NCBI GenBank assembly: GCA_015061035.1
Contig: SUXK01000003.1
Span: 218,700 to 282,699, forward strand
Direction of reading: 5' to 3'
DNA length: 64,000 bases
From: Bacteroidales bacterium
Lineage (GTDB): Bacteria > Bacteroidota > Bacteroidia > Bacteroidales > G3-4614
The notes below the pieces were generated by a model. That model was not told where the DNA came from. It was given only the letters and a program-made list of their open reading frames with translations, and searched no databases. Shown here piece after piece: positions 1-8,502 of this stretch; positions within the stretch are counted from its first letter, which is position 1; each line of letters begins with the position of its first letter. The position numbers and the translations under genes are program-made.

Positions 1-1
1 T

Positions 2-1126
2 GAAAAATCGTTGTTGGTAGGAGACTATTTGCTCGTAAGCAAATTAAGTTATGGTCCACGAGTACCCATGACACCCTTATCGTTTCCATTAGCACAACAC
101 ACCTTGCCAATATTAAATTGTAAATCATACATTGATAAACCACAATTAGACTATAAGCGATTAAAAGGAACAGGCAAGATAAAACGAGGCGATATAGTAG
201 TATTTAACTTTCCAGCAGGAGATACAGTATTAAGTAGAGTATCAAACCCTGATTACTATACCCTCTCTCACATATATGGCAAGGAGAATATCAAAAACAA
301 CCAACGAACATATGGCGAAGTAATCTATCGTCCAGTAGATAGAAGAGAAAATTACGTAAAGCGTTGCGTAGGAATGCCGGGCGACACCTTTGAGATACGT
401 AATAATCAGATATATATAAACTCTGTTGCCGCCAAAAATCCCAGATATTTACAATATAACTATTATGTAATGTTATCTGCCCCTGACAAACGATTATCAA
501 AAAAACATTTCGAAGATTTAGGAGTCTCTGAAGATGATCGTATTCTGATACAAAACTCATATCAGTATGGCGATTTACTTGCATTTTTAGGATTTAAAAC
601 AAACGAGCAAGGAACATATAATCCTGTATATCGAATGCCATTAACACAAGAGGCAAAGGCTAAATTAGAGACAATGCCAATAGTAACGCAAATAGTGCAA
701 GAGCCAGGCGAAATGATGGGAGGAGACGTATATCCATTAGGATATTACGGATGGACAAGAGAGAATTACGGACCATTATGGATACCGCAACGAGGCAAAA
801 CATTAGAACTAACCCTTGAGAACTGGCCTATATACGAAAGAGTAATACGCAACTATGAGGGAAATGATACAGAAGTAAAAGATGGCAAGATATATGTAAA
901 TGGCGAGGAGACAACACACTACACCTTCAAAATGGACTACTACTATATGTTAGGCGACAACAGAGACAACTCTGCCGATAGCCGATATTGGGGATTTGTA
1001 CCCGAAGATCACATAGTAGGAAAACCACTATTTGTATGGTTATCACTTGACCCAGACAAATCGCTGTTTAATGGAGGAATCCGTTTTAACAGGCTCTTCC
1101 GTTCCGTAGAGACCTTATCAGAATAG
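2..1126 (+). CDS. lepB: signal peptidase I (5' end outside window)
   Basis: Type I signal peptidase, the inner-membrane serine-lysine protease that removes signal peptides from exported proteins. The frame is already open at base 2 (E-K-S-LLVGDYL), the stretch that follows the catalytic serine in this family, so the nucleophile and N-terminal membrane anchor lie off the left edge; the TTG at 11 is not a real start. The catalytic lysine is in KRCVGMPGD (codon 359-361), and the conserved GDNRDNSADSR box is near 951-985. About 190 residues separate these boxes, much more than in E. coli-type enzymes but in keeping with the long Bacteroidetes forms. The stop is 2 nt from the next start, so the genes are probably co-transcribed. 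Family call is secure; the true length is unknown. Confidence 0.93.
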   Translation, partial: EKSLLVGDYLLVSKLSYGPRVPMTPLSFPLAQHTLPILNCKSYIDKPQLDYKRLKGTGKIKRGDIVVFNFPAGDTVLSRVSNPDYYTLSHIYGKENIKNNQRTYGEVIYRPVDRRENYVKRCVGMPGDTFEIRNNQIYINSVAAKNPRYLQYNYYVMLSAPDKRLSKKHFEDLGVSEDDRILIQNSYQYGDLLAFLGFKTNEQGTYNPVYRMPLTQEAKAKLETMPIVTQIVQEPGEMMGGDVYPLGYYGWTRENYGPLWIPQRGKTLELTLENWPIYERVIRNYEGNDTEVKDGKIYVNGEETTHYTFKMDYYYMLGDNRDNSADSRYWGFVPEDHIVGKPLFVWLSLDPDKSLFNGGIRFNRLFRSVETLSE

Positions 1127-1128
1127 AG

Positions 1129-1749
1129 ATGGTAATATTAACACCCTCATATTTAGCCCCCATATCATATTACAGGCAGTTAAACAATTCGCCTGTAATA
1201 GTTGAGGCGTGTTGCAATTATCAAAAGCAGAGTTATCGTAACAGATGCAAAATAGCAACAGAGGCAGGAGTTATGACCTTGTCAATACCCATTGATAAAC
1301 CATCGGGAAAAGTATTGACACGCGATGTTCGTATATCCTCTCACGACAATTGGCAACACTTGCATTGGACAGCAATCTTCTCGGCATACCAATCATCACC
1401 ATACTTTGAGTACTACTCTGATGAGTTACGCCCATTCTATGAGCCAAACCGATACAAATATCTATATGACTTCAATATTGAGTTACAAAACACCATCTGC
1501 TCACTATTGAATATAACTCCTAAAATAGAGTATAGCACAGAGTATATACAACCACAAGCAGGAGATACAGATTTACGAGAAAAGATACATCCCAAACAAC
1601 CTATCTTTGAGCAAGAGAAGTTATTACCATATTACCAAGTATTTTCAAAGCGACACGGATTTATCCCTGACCTTTCAATATTAGACCTTCTGTTCAACAT
1701 GGGTCCCGAGAGCATATTCCTATTGCTCCCTACCCCCAAAGAGATATAG
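1129..1749 (+). CDS. WbqC family protein
   Basis: A 206-residue WbqC-like protein. The family is found in O-antigen and surface-polysaccharide loci, but its reaction is not well defined. The N-terminal LTPSYLAPISYY segment, the IPIDKPSGK and W-x-x-LHW motifs and the YEYY/PF-Y aromatic cluster are typical. The start is the ATG 2 nt after the lepB stop, and the MFS gene follows 4 nt after its own stop. The lepB-wbqC pairing is common in Bacteroidales. No signal peptide is visible, so it is probably cytoplasmic. Function beyond the family name is not inferred. Confidence 0.85.
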   Translation: MVILTPSYLAPISYYRQLNNSPVIVEACCNYQKQSYRNRCKIATEAGVMTLSIPIDKPSGKVLTRDVRISSHDNWQHLHWTAIFSAYQSSPYFEYYSDELRPFYEPNRYKYLYDFNIELQNTICSLLNITPKIEYSTEYIQPQAGDTDLREKIHPKQPIFEQEKLLPYYQVFSKRHGFIPDLSILDLLFNMGPESIFLLLPTPKEI

Positions 1750-1753
1750 AGCG

Positions 1754-2941
1754 ATGGAAAAAGAGAGGCTTTTCAACAGAAATTTTTTATTAGTATTGGC
1801 AGGAAACTTTTTGTTGTTTTTTGCCTTTTTTACAATACTCCCAGTGTTGCCACTCTATATGCAGCAAGAGTACAATGCAACCCATACACAGATAGGAGTA
1901 GTGTTGTCGCTCTACACAATAACAGCATTAATAATACGACCCTTTGCAGGATTCATGTTAGACACGCTACCACGCCGACCAATGCAGTTAATATTTTATG
2001 GAGCATTTGCCCTACTGTTCTGTACCTATATAATACCCGGGAATATAATAACATTTGCGGTAATAAGGGCAATACATGGATTAATATTTGGATTTATAAC
2101 TGTTGCAAACAGTACCGTAGCAATAGACGTATTGCACACATCTCGGCGTAACGAGGGAATAGGATATTACGGAATAAGCAATAATCTTGGAATGGCATTA
2201 GGACCAACAATCTCATTTGCCACCTATAACTTCTTTGGGAGTTATGAGGCACTCTTCTTGTGTGCCTTTATAGCCTGTGCCGTAGGATTTGTTATGATAT
2301 TGATGGTGCAAATGCCAAAGAAGACAATCCCCCCAAAAGCCATAAGCACCTCACCCATATCACTCGATAGATTCTTTCTGATAAAAGGAACACACGAGAG
2401 CATAACCTTTATGCTTCTCTCGTTCAGTTATGGAATACTATCAACCTATTTAGCCGTTTATGCACGAGATGAAGTAGGAATAGAAAATAGCACAGGGCCA
2501 TTCTTTATGCTTATGGCATTAGGATTAATAAGTGCGCGTATAAGCAACGGGCCGCATTTGCGAAAAGGCAGAGTAATAGAACTAATCACAGCAGGAATGT
2601 TAGGACTATTCATAGGATATGCAATGTTTATATTCCTCACAGCCCCAATAGCCTTTTACGCTTCGGCATTTGTGTTAGGATTTTCGTATGGAATGATATG
2701 TCCGCCAGTACAAACAATGTTTGTAAACCTTGCACCTCATGAACGCCGAAGCACAGCAAACTCAACCTATCTAACCTCTTGGGATGTAGGAGTAGGGATA
2801 GGAGTAGTAGTAGGCGGAGCAATAGCCGATTTGCATAGTTACCGAGCAGCATATATGCTAGGAGTAGTATTAGTAGCCATTGCCCTTGTGCAGTTCCGCA
2901 AAGTAGCAGCACCATATTTTACAAATAACAGATTAAGATAA
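1754..2941 (+). CDS. MFS transporter
   Basis: A 395-residue major facilitator superfamily permease with about 12 hydrophobic segments. The N-terminal helix (NFLLVLAGNFLLFFAFF) is followed by the loop-2/3 signature around RPFAGFMLDTLPRRP. The N half carries NNLGMALGP, a motif-C-like stretch seen in drug/metabolite exporters. The substrate cannot be read from sequence. It starts 4 nt after wbqC, and its TAA stop directly abuts an ATG (2942) that would begin the following acyltransferase gene if the poly-C tract were in frame. Confidence 0.88.
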   Translation: MEKERLFNRNFLLVLAGNFLLFFAFFTILPVLPLYMQQEYNATHTQIGVVLSLYTITALIIRPFAGFMLDTLPRRPMQLIFYGAFALLFCTYIIPGNIITFAVIRAIHGLIFGFITVANSTVAIDVLHTSRRNEGIGYYGISNNLGMALGPTISFATYNFFGSYEALFLCAFIACAVGFVMILMVQMPKKTIPPKAISTSPISLDRFFLIKGTHESITFMLLSFSYGILSTYLAVYARDEVGIENSTGPFFMLMALGLISARISNGPHLRKGRVIELITAGMLGLFIGYAMFIFLTAPIAFYASAFVLGFSYGMICPPVQTMFVNLAPHERRSTANSTYLTSWDVGVGIGVVVGGAIADLHSYRAAYMLGVVLVAIALVQFRKVAAPYFTNNRLR

Positions 2942-2963
2942 ATGCTTGATAATGATAAACTTA

Positions 2964-2972
2964 CCCCCCCCC
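2964..2972 (+). repeat. C9 homopolymer tract near gene start
   Basis: Nine consecutive C residues in otherwise AT-rich DNA, 22 nt inside a reading frame that begins at ATG 2942 directly after the upstream stop codon. With 9 C the frame ends at a TGA at 3014-3016. With 10 or 7 C it would join the acyltransferase frame exactly. This is the layout of a slipped-strand phase-variation switch, though a homopolymer sequencing error would look the same. Confidence 0.6.
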
Positions 2973-3012
2973 TATCTCAAAATCTTTACAGCGGCTGCTG
3001 TGGATTGATTAT

Positions 3013-3960
3013 ATGAAGGCAATAGGAATGTATCTTATTGTTTTAGGCCATTTCTTCTCTATTGGACATAAATTAATATATGTTTTTAGTGTACCTCTTT
3101 TCTTTATTATATCAGGATTTTTAAGCAAACGAGTGAGTAATCAAAAAGAGTTCTGGAAAAAACTATGGTACAACCTTGCTTTGCCCATGATAATAATAAC
3201 ACTATTGGCATATAGTGTCAGAACATTAGGAGATATAGTTTTAGGACGTTACAATATAGGTGAATTAATAAAACTCCCAATAAATCTTGTATTGGGAATG
3301 TGGAATATATTCAAAGAGTGTTGGTTTATATATACTCTTATCTTAATTAAGATAGTTTTTCAGTACACTCGAGGATATATAATTGATTTAGTTTTAACAC
3401 TCCTTTTCCTATTAATATCGTGGATTATATATATAGAAGAATTTGTTATTTTAGGATATAACATACAACATAATCCCTCATCATTAATCAATCTGTTTTG
3501 TTGTTATCCGTTCTTTATGATAGGCTTTTATATGTCAAAATTCAAGATATATTTGAATTCTTATAAAGTCACACCAAAAACTATAATATATTTTTTATCA
3601 AGTTTAGTGTGTGTATATATTTGTTACTTATATAATGGTGATGTTAAAATGTACACAGCAGATTTTGGAGATAATATATTCTTATATCTTTTAGGAGGAG
3701 TAAGTGGAACAGCAATGATATTCTTTATATGTAAATACCTTGAAAGATACAATTTAGGATGGTTGAGAACGATTTCTGTAGGATCAATCCTAATATTAGG
3801 TTTTCATATATTTCTGGTACAAATCTTACGCAAAATATTCAATGAGCCATCGTTTCTCGATTATGTATGGTCGCTATTAATACTATTTATATTTATTCCA
3901 ATAATAACCTTTACTCAAAAATATTTGCCGCTGCTTATTGGAAAATATAGAACAAAATAA
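3013..3960 (+). CDS. acyltransferase family 3 membrane protein, N-terminus displaced by poly-C tract
   Basis: Integral membrane acyltransferase of the acyltransferase-3 family, which acetylates or otherwise acylates surface glycans and lipids. The domain begins at MKAIGMYLIVLGH with the family's histidine and continues through roughly ten hydrophobic segments to 3960. The coding frame is open upstream of ATG 3013 and encodes R-L-L-W-I-D-Y, which belongs to the family's usual N-terminus, but contains no ATG. The likely natural start, ATG 2942, immediately follows the MFS stop and is separated by a run of nine C residues (2964-2972) that puts it out of frame. As sequenced, only a shortened protein from 3013 can be made, or the gene is off. 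Family call is firm; expression state is uncertain. Confidence 0.8.
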   Translation: MKAIGMYLIVLGHFFSIGHKLIYVFSVPLFFIISGFLSKRVSNQKEFWKKLWYNLALPMIIITLLAYSVRTLGDIVLGRYNIGELIKLPINLVLGMWNIFKECWFIYTLILIKIVFQYTRGYIIDLVLTLLFLLISWIIYIEEFVILGYNIQHNPSSLINLFCCYPFFMIGFYMSKFKIYLNSYKVTPKTIIYFLSSLVCVYICYLYNGDVKMYTADFGDNIFLYLLGGVSGTAMIFFICKYLERYNLGWLRTISVGSILILGFHIFLVQILRKIFNEPSFLDYVWSLLILFIFIPIITFTQKYLPLLIGKYRTK

Positions 3961-4055
3961 GATATCTAAGATTGTTAAAGAAGTTGTCTCAAATAACAAA
4001 TAACAATTATTTTTAAAAATAGTTCAAAAAAATAGTTAATAACCAATAAAATAAA

Positions 4056-4063
4056 TACCTTTG
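4056..4063 (+). promoter_or_regulatory. Bacteroidetes -7 box upstream of nagA
   Basis: TACCTTTG matches the TAnnTTTG -7 consensus of the Bacteroidetes housekeeping sigma factor. It lies 83 nt before the nagA ATG in a 186-nt gap, giving a leader of roughly 75 nt. No clear TTTG -33 element is seen. Confidence 0.6.
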
Positions 4064-4146
4064 CAATTGAGGAATGTAATAATGGATACTTGTTGCACCA
4101 CTTTACTTGTATAAATAGTTAAAACACAATAACTAACATAAATATT

Positions 4147-5310
4147 ATGCTTAAGCAAATTATTAATGCTAAAATTCTAACACCCCAAGGATGGTTAAAA
4201 GATGGTTCAGTTATCATACGTGATAACAAAATTCTTGAGGTAACAAACTGCGACCTTGCTGTAATAGGAGCAGAAGTAATAGACGCAAAAGGTATGTATG
4301 TAGTACCAGGTGGTGTAGAGATTCACATTCATGGAGGTGGCGGTTGCGACTTTATGGAAGGGACAGAGGAGGCTTTCCGCGGAGCAATTCAGGCACATAT
4401 GAAACACGGAACAACAAGTATATTCCCCACTTTGTCATCATCAACAGTTCCAATGATTGAGGCTGCTGCTGAGACATGTACCAAACTTATGGCAGAGCCC
4501 AACAGTCCAGTGCTTGGACTTCACCTTGAAGGACACTACCTAAATATGGCAATGGCAGGAGGACAATTACCTGAGAATATCAAAAACCCTGATCCAAATG
4601 AGTACATTCCTCTTGTAGAAAAATGGCACTGTATCAAACGTTGGGACGCAGCACCAGAGTTACCAGGAGCAATGCAATTTGGTAAATATATCACATCAAA
4701 AGGTATACTTGCATCAGTAGCCCACACACAAGCGGAGTATGACGATATACATGCAGCACGCAAGAACGGATATACACACGCAACGCACTTCTATAATGCA
4801 ATGCCCGGATTTCACAAGCGCCGTGAGTATAAATACGAGGGAACAGTAGAGAGTATATACCTTCACGAAGATATGACAGTAGAGGTTGTTGCCGATGGTA
4901 TTCACGTACCCCCAACAATATTACGACTAATACACCATATCAAAGGAGTGGAGCGAGCATGTGTAATCACCGATGCCCTTGCATGTGCAGCAAGTGATAG
5001 CAAAACAGCATTTGATCCACGTGTAATCATTGAAGATGGCGTATGTAAACTTGCCGACCGTACAGCCCTTGCAGGATCAGTAGCAACAATGGACCGACTT
5101 ATCCGCACATTAGTTCAAAAAGCAGAGATACCATTAGATGATGCAATACGTATGGCATCAGAGACACCTGCAAAGATTATGAACGTATATGATCGCAAAG
5201 GCTCATTGCAAAAAGATAAAGATGCAGACATCATGATTCTTGACGATGATTTGAATATACGCGCAGTATGGGCAATGGGTAACCTTGTAGAAGGAACATA
5301 TAACCTATAA
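4147..5310 (+). CDS. nagA: N-acetylglucosamine-6-phosphate deacetylase
   Basis: Cytoplasmic amidohydrolase that converts GlcNAc-6-phosphate to glucosamine-6-phosphate and acetate, feeding amino sugars into glycolysis or cell-wall synthesis. The 387 residues match the family length. Metal and catalytic residues are visible: His60/His62 in EIHIHGG, Glu128 in GLHLEGH, His193 in SVAHTQ, His214 in HATHFYNAM and the catalytic Asp276 in VITDALA. The C-terminal MASETPAKIMN and KDADIMILD segments are typical. It is transcribed alone from the 4056 promoter and ends at the 5467-5499 hairpin. The GH84 and GH29 glycosidases in the same window suggest use of host glycan sugars. Confidence 0.95.
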   Translation: MLKQIINAKILTPQGWLKDGSVIIRDNKILEVTNCDLAVIGAEVIDAKGMYVVPGGVEIHIHGGGGCDFMEGTEEAFRGAIQAHMKHGTTSIFPTLSSSTVPMIEAAAETCTKLMAEPNSPVLGLHLEGHYLNMAMAGGQLPENIKNPDPNEYIPLVEKWHCIKRWDAAPELPGAMQFGKYITSKGILASVAHTQAEYDDIHAARKNGYTHATHFYNAMPGFHKRREYKYEGTVESIYLHEDMTVEVVADGIHVPPTILRLIHHIKGVERACVITDALACAASDSKTAFDPRVIIEDGVCKLADRTALAGSVATMDRLIRTLVQKAEIPLDDAIRMASETPAKIMNVYDRKGSLQKDKDADIMILDDDLNIRAVWAMGNLVEGTYNL

Positions 5311-5337
5311 TAGTGTTGAGGTAAGAACCACAACAAA

Positions 5338-5386
5338 TTGTTAGTTGTCGGCTTCGCCGCCCCTTCGGGGGTAGATATTAGTTTTT
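5338..5386 (-). repeat. intergenic hairpin repeat, family R2, copy 1 (inverted)
   Basis: Read on the minus strand this element starts AAAAACTA, carries a GC-rich hairpin (CCCCCGAAGGGG, then a GGC-GAA-GCC stem) and ends CCGACAACTAACAA. The same borders occur at 5509-5557, 15229-15280 and 49564-49608. It lies just after nagA. Confidence 0.55.
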
Positions 5387-5466
5387 CAGAAAAAAAGAGT
5401 GTGCATTAATAAACCTAATATTGCAACTTACAATATATAAATTTGTCACCTTTGATACACAAATTA

Positions 5467-5499
5467 TAATCCCTTTTGAAACTACTTCAAAAGGGATTA
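5467..5499. terminator. bidirectional terminator between nagA and the minus-strand gene
   Basis: Perfect 14-bp inverted repeat (TAATCCCTTTTGAA and its complement) around a 5-nt loop, with A/T-rich flanks on both sides. It sits between two convergent genes and could stop transcription from either side. Confidence 0.8.
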
Positions 5500-5508
5500 T
5501 TTATTTCT

Positions 5509-5557
5509 AACCACTAAAAACTACCCGTAGGGCAGTTGAGGTTACAAAACCGACAAC
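5509..5557 (+). repeat. intergenic repeat, family R2, copy 2
   Basis: Starts AACCACTAAAAACTA and ends AAAACCGACAAC. It is nearly identical over about 49 bp to the copy at 15229-15280 and has the same borders as those at 5338 and 49564. It lies between the terminator and the stop of the minus-strand gene. Confidence 0.6.
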
Positions 5558-5567
5558 AAACAACACT

Positions 5568-6194
5568 TTAAAGCATTCCGCTCTCAACCAGAATACAGAC
5601 GCGTTCAATAATGCGGTCTTTCTCTTTCTTATTAGGCTCGTAGTCATCTTTAAGGTTCAGACCAAACATGCGGCCAAATGTTTGCCAGAATCCAGCCCTG
5701 AAACCACCAAGAAAAGCCTTTAAAATATGGTGGGAGTTTTGATTGCACTCTCTGTCAATCAACAATATAAGCATCTTAGCCTGAGAGTAAGTAAACTCTT
5801 TTAGAACAGGTTTATATTCATTGAAAATATCTTTCTCCATCTGTTTAAAGTGAGCAGCACGTTCCTCCTCAGGAATAGTCTGCACATACTCGTATGTCTC
5901 AATAAGAGCCGCCCTGACCATCTTGGCATATGGTAAAGTCTTCTTCACATCCCTTACCGTTTTCCAATAGAACTTTTCATCCTTTTTGTTCTTGAACTTA
6001 TATTCAGGCATACAAAAAACAGGTCTTATGTTAATCATAATCACCGTGTCGCCTGTTTCAATAACAGCAAGATAGGGATCGCTAAAAATAGGGTACCTGT
6101 CGAGATAAGGGTTAGTGCTTCCATCGGCTTTTACATTAGTCGATAGAAGAAAAAAACCAATAATACCAATTATGTATGCAACGTACTTTCTCAT
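5568..6194 (-). CDS. exported protein of unknown function
   Basis: A 208-residue protein with a clear signal peptide (MRKYVAYIIGIIGFFLL, cleavage probably near VKA-DG). The mature part is mixed charge and predicted largely helical, with a conserved-looking tail (EKDRIIERVCILVESGML). No catalytic motif is recognised. It stands alone, divergent from the radical SAM gene and convergent with nagA. A TACCTTTA box (minus strand, 6203-6210) may be its promoter, leaving a very short leader. No function is proposed. Confidence 0.7.
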   Translation of the reverse strand: MRKYVAYIIGIIGFFLLSTNVKADGSTNPYLDRYPIFSDPYLAVIETGDTVIMINIRPVFCMPEYKFKNKKDEKFYWKTVRDVKKTLPYAKMVRAALIETYEYVQTIPEEERAAHFKQMEKDIFNEYKPVLKEFTYSQAKMLILLIDRECNQNSHHILKAFLGGFRAGFWQTFGRMFGLNLKDDYEPNKKEKDRIIERVCILVESGML

Positions 6195-6254
6195 TTGCGG
6201 TGTAAAGGTAATAGATATTTAGATATAAAAAGATACAAAATCCCAAATATTAGT

Positions 6255-6262
6255 TAATTTTG
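6255..6262 (+). promoter_or_regulatory. -7 box of the radical SAM gene
   Basis: TAATTTTG fits TAnnTTTG and lies 22 nt before ATG 6284. It overlaps an in-frame TTG at 6260, which rules that TTG out as the start. Confidence 0.6.
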
Positions 6263-6283
6263 CAACAAAATAACCATATAAGA

Positions 6284-7063
6284 ATGTCAACAAAACTATT
6301 TGAAGATATAATATTTGGCCCTGTTCGCAGTCGCCGCTTGGGAATATCGTTGGGAGTAAACCTTTTGCCCACATATGGGAAAGTATGCTCATTTGATTGC
6401 ATATATTGTGAGTGTGGATATAACAGCGAACGCAGAGGAGACAAAGCCCTTCACACACGCCCCCAAGTTCGTGAAGCACTACAACAACGCCTTTCGGCAA
6501 TGAAAGAGGCAGGAGAGGAGTTAAACGTAATAACCTTTGCAGGAAACGGAGAGCCAACCCTCAACCCTGAGTTCGAGGAGATAATATCTGACACAATAGA
6601 GTTACGCAACCAATACTACCCTGAAGTAAAAATATCGGTACTCTCAAACGGAACACGTGTTACTGATGATTCAGTATTTAGAGCATTGAACAGGGTAGAT
6701 AACAATATCCTCAAACTTGATTCGGCAATAGAGAAAACATTTAAAATCATAAATGCCCCAAATAATAGTACCCTTTCGGTACGCCAGCACATTGAGGGAT
6801 TGAAACGATTTAACGGAGACTTCATCTTGCAAACAATGTTCCTACGAGGCACTCACAACGGAGAGGAGATTGACAATACAACACCTGAGGAGTTATCGGC
6901 ATGGATTGAAGCAGTAAAAGAGGTAAACCCAAAAATGATAATGATATACACAATTGACCGCGACACTCCTGAAAAGAATCTACAAAAAATCTCTCCAGAA
7001 GAGATGAATAAAATAGCCAATAGATTAGAATCACTCGGCTATAAAGTATCAGTCTCTTGCTAA
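6284..7063 (+). CDS. radical SAM protein (COG0731-like)
   Basis: A 259-residue radical S-adenosylmethionine enzyme. The [4Fe-4S] cluster cysteines are Cys35, Cys39 and Cys42 (CSFDCIYC). The preceding PVRSRRLGISLGVNLLP segment and later FAGNGEPTLNPEF (GEP, SAM contact) and VLSNGT are typical of the COG0731-like Fe-S oxidoreductases. Substrate is unknown. ATG 6284 is chosen because the upstream TTG lies inside the -7 box. The acyltransferase starts 37 nt downstream and is probably co-transcribed, though no functional link is obvious. Confidence 0.87.
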   Translation: MSTKLFEDIIFGPVRSRRLGISLGVNLLPTYGKVCSFDCIYCECGYNSERRGDKALHTRPQVREALQQRLSAMKEAGEELNVITFAGNGEPTLNPEFEEIISDTIELRNQYYPEVKISVLSNGTRVTDDSVFRALNRVDNNILKLDSAIEKTFKIINAPNNSTLSVRQHIEGLKRFNGDFILQTMFLRGTHNGEEIDNTTPEELSAWIEAVKEVNPKMIMIYTIDRDTPEKNLQKISPEEMNKIANRLESLGYKVSVSC

Positions 7064-7100
7064 GGTAAATGTTATTAGGAATATATTAACAAGTTACAAA

Positions 7101-8210
7101 ATGTTGCTTAGAGAAGGGCAGGAATTAGAACTTATTAAAATCCTTCGTTTCCCGTTGATTGTAATGGTAGTAATGATTCATGCCGAATTTTCTACTATTT
7201 CAATGGGAGGAGAAAACTTTCAGTTTAATTTAGAAACATTCCCAATATACAGCAATTTATCATTTTTGATATCGCAACTTATATCCCATATAGCGGTACC
7301 AATTTTCTATATATTTTCGGGTTATCTCTTCTTTTATAATCTACAAGCATTTACAACAAAAGAGTATATAAGAAAAATAAGGAGCCGTGCTCAAACACTA
7401 CTAATCCCTTATGTTTTCTGGAATTTGGCAGTAATACTACTATTCTTCATGTTGCAAACATTTATACCTTCAATGGCATCGGGGGAAAACAAATTAATTG
7501 TAGATTACACCATAACCGACTGGATAAAGGCTTTTTGGAGTTATAAACTTGGAATGCCTATATGTTATCAACTTTGGTTTATAAGAGATTTGATGGTTGT
7601 TATATTGCTCTCTCCAATCATATATTACGCAATAAAAAAAACTAATATATATTGTGTTTTAGCATTAGGTATTTTATGGGCATTCAATATAAACATAGGA
7701 GTGCCAGGTTTCAAAACTGTTGCTTTCTTTTTCTTTGCTTTAGGGGCTATATTCTCAATAAAACCATATAGCCTTAATGTTATTAAGAAAATCAAAAATT
7801 TAAGTTATCTATTGAGCATATTACTATTGACATTTGAATTAATTATGCACAATATTGATGATGCCCGCAATCTGCCCAATGGAATAGTAGATGTAATATA
7901 TAATACATGTATATTTAGTATGATAATATCACTTTTTAATATCACCCTTAGTATATTACAAAAAAGACAAATAGAGCCTAACAGGTTGTTATACAACTCA
8001 AATTTCTTTATATATGCCTACCACGCAATGCCTTTAACACTATTTACAAAGGTGCTTATAAAATGTATAGAGCCTACAACAGAGATACAAACTATATTTA
8101 TATATGTTGCTGCACCAATGTTAACAATAGCAGTAGGCGTATTAATTTTTAATATTCTAAAAAAGATTCTTCCCCAATTTACCTCATTAATAACTGGAGG
8201 TAGGCTATAA
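7101..8210 (+). CDS. acyltransferase family 3 membrane protein
   Basis: A 369-residue integral membrane acyltransferase. The N-terminal LRFPLIVMVVMIHAEF carries the family's conserved histidine in the first helix, and roughly ten hydrophobic helices follow. The YLFFYNLQ and LWFIRDLMVV segments are typical of the O-acetyltransferase branch. It probably acylates an exported sugar or lipid at the inner membrane; the substrate is unknown. Unlike the 3013 gene its start is intact (ATG 7101, 37 nt after the radical SAM stop). Confidence 0.85.
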   Translation: MLLREGQELELIKILRFPLIVMVVMIHAEFSTISMGGENFQFNLETFPIYSNLSFLISQLISHIAVPIFYIFSGYLFFYNLQAFTTKEYIRKIRSRAQTLLIPYVFWNLAVILLFFMLQTFIPSMASGENKLIVDYTITDWIKAFWSYKLGMPICYQLWFIRDLMVVILLSPIIYYAIKKTNIYCVLALGILWAFNINIGVPGFKTVAFFFFALGAIFSIKPYSLNVIKKIKNLSYLLSILLLTFELIMHNIDDARNLPNGIVDVIYNTCIFSMIISLFNITLSILQKRQIEPNRLLYNSNFFIYAYHAMPLTLFTKVLIKCIEPTTEIQTIFIYVAAPMLTIAVGVLIFNILKKILPQFTSLITGGRL

Positions 8211-8253
8211 GTCAAATCTTGATAAACTACCCTAACGATTTACGAGGATTGAA

Positions 8254-8286
8254 TAAAAAACGGAGAAAGTTTTTCAACTCTCTCCG
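8254..8286 (-). terminator. terminator downstream of tRNA-Leu
   Basis: On the minus strand, CGGAGA and TCTCCG arms enclose a partly paired loop and are followed by a run of six T. It begins 3 nt after the tRNA 3' end. Confidence 0.75.
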
Positions 8287-8289
8287 TAG

Positions 8290-8373
8290 TACCCAGAGCC
8301 GGGGTCGAACCGGCATGGAAGTGAATCCACTGGTGTTTGAGACCAGCGCGTCTACCGATTCCGCCATCTGGGC
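8290..8373 (-). tRNA. tRNA-Leu (anticodon CAA)
   Basis: An 84-nt class II tRNA. The acceptor arm GCCCAGA pairs with TCTGGGT (G-U at the first pair), the anticodon stem CTGGT/ACCAG encloses loop CTCAAAC with anticodon CAA (complement of 8337-8339), and a long variable arm precedes the T arm GGTTCGACCC. Discriminator base is A. The 3' CCA is not encoded. It decodes UUG. Confidence 0.95.
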
Positions 8374-8387
8374 TTGGTAAACCGATG

Positions 8388-8395
8388 CAAAGGTA
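8388..8395 (-). promoter_or_regulatory. -7 box for tRNA-Leu
   Basis: TACCTTTG on the minus strand, 14 nt upstream of the tRNA 5' end. It matches the TAnnTTTG consensus exactly. Confidence 0.65.
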
Positions 8396-8502
8396 ATACT
8401 TTTTTATAAAACTGCAAATAGTAACTTAAAAAAATAACCTATTTTTGTTTTTAACCGAAAAAAATAGTTACTTTAGCAAATAATATATATTAGTTGCATA
8501 TT

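Noticed and set aside
2942-3016. The short frame from ATG 2942 as an independent small gene
   Set aside because: It reads through the poly-C run to an early stop and gives no sensible peptide; it is better explained as the displaced start of the acyltransferase.
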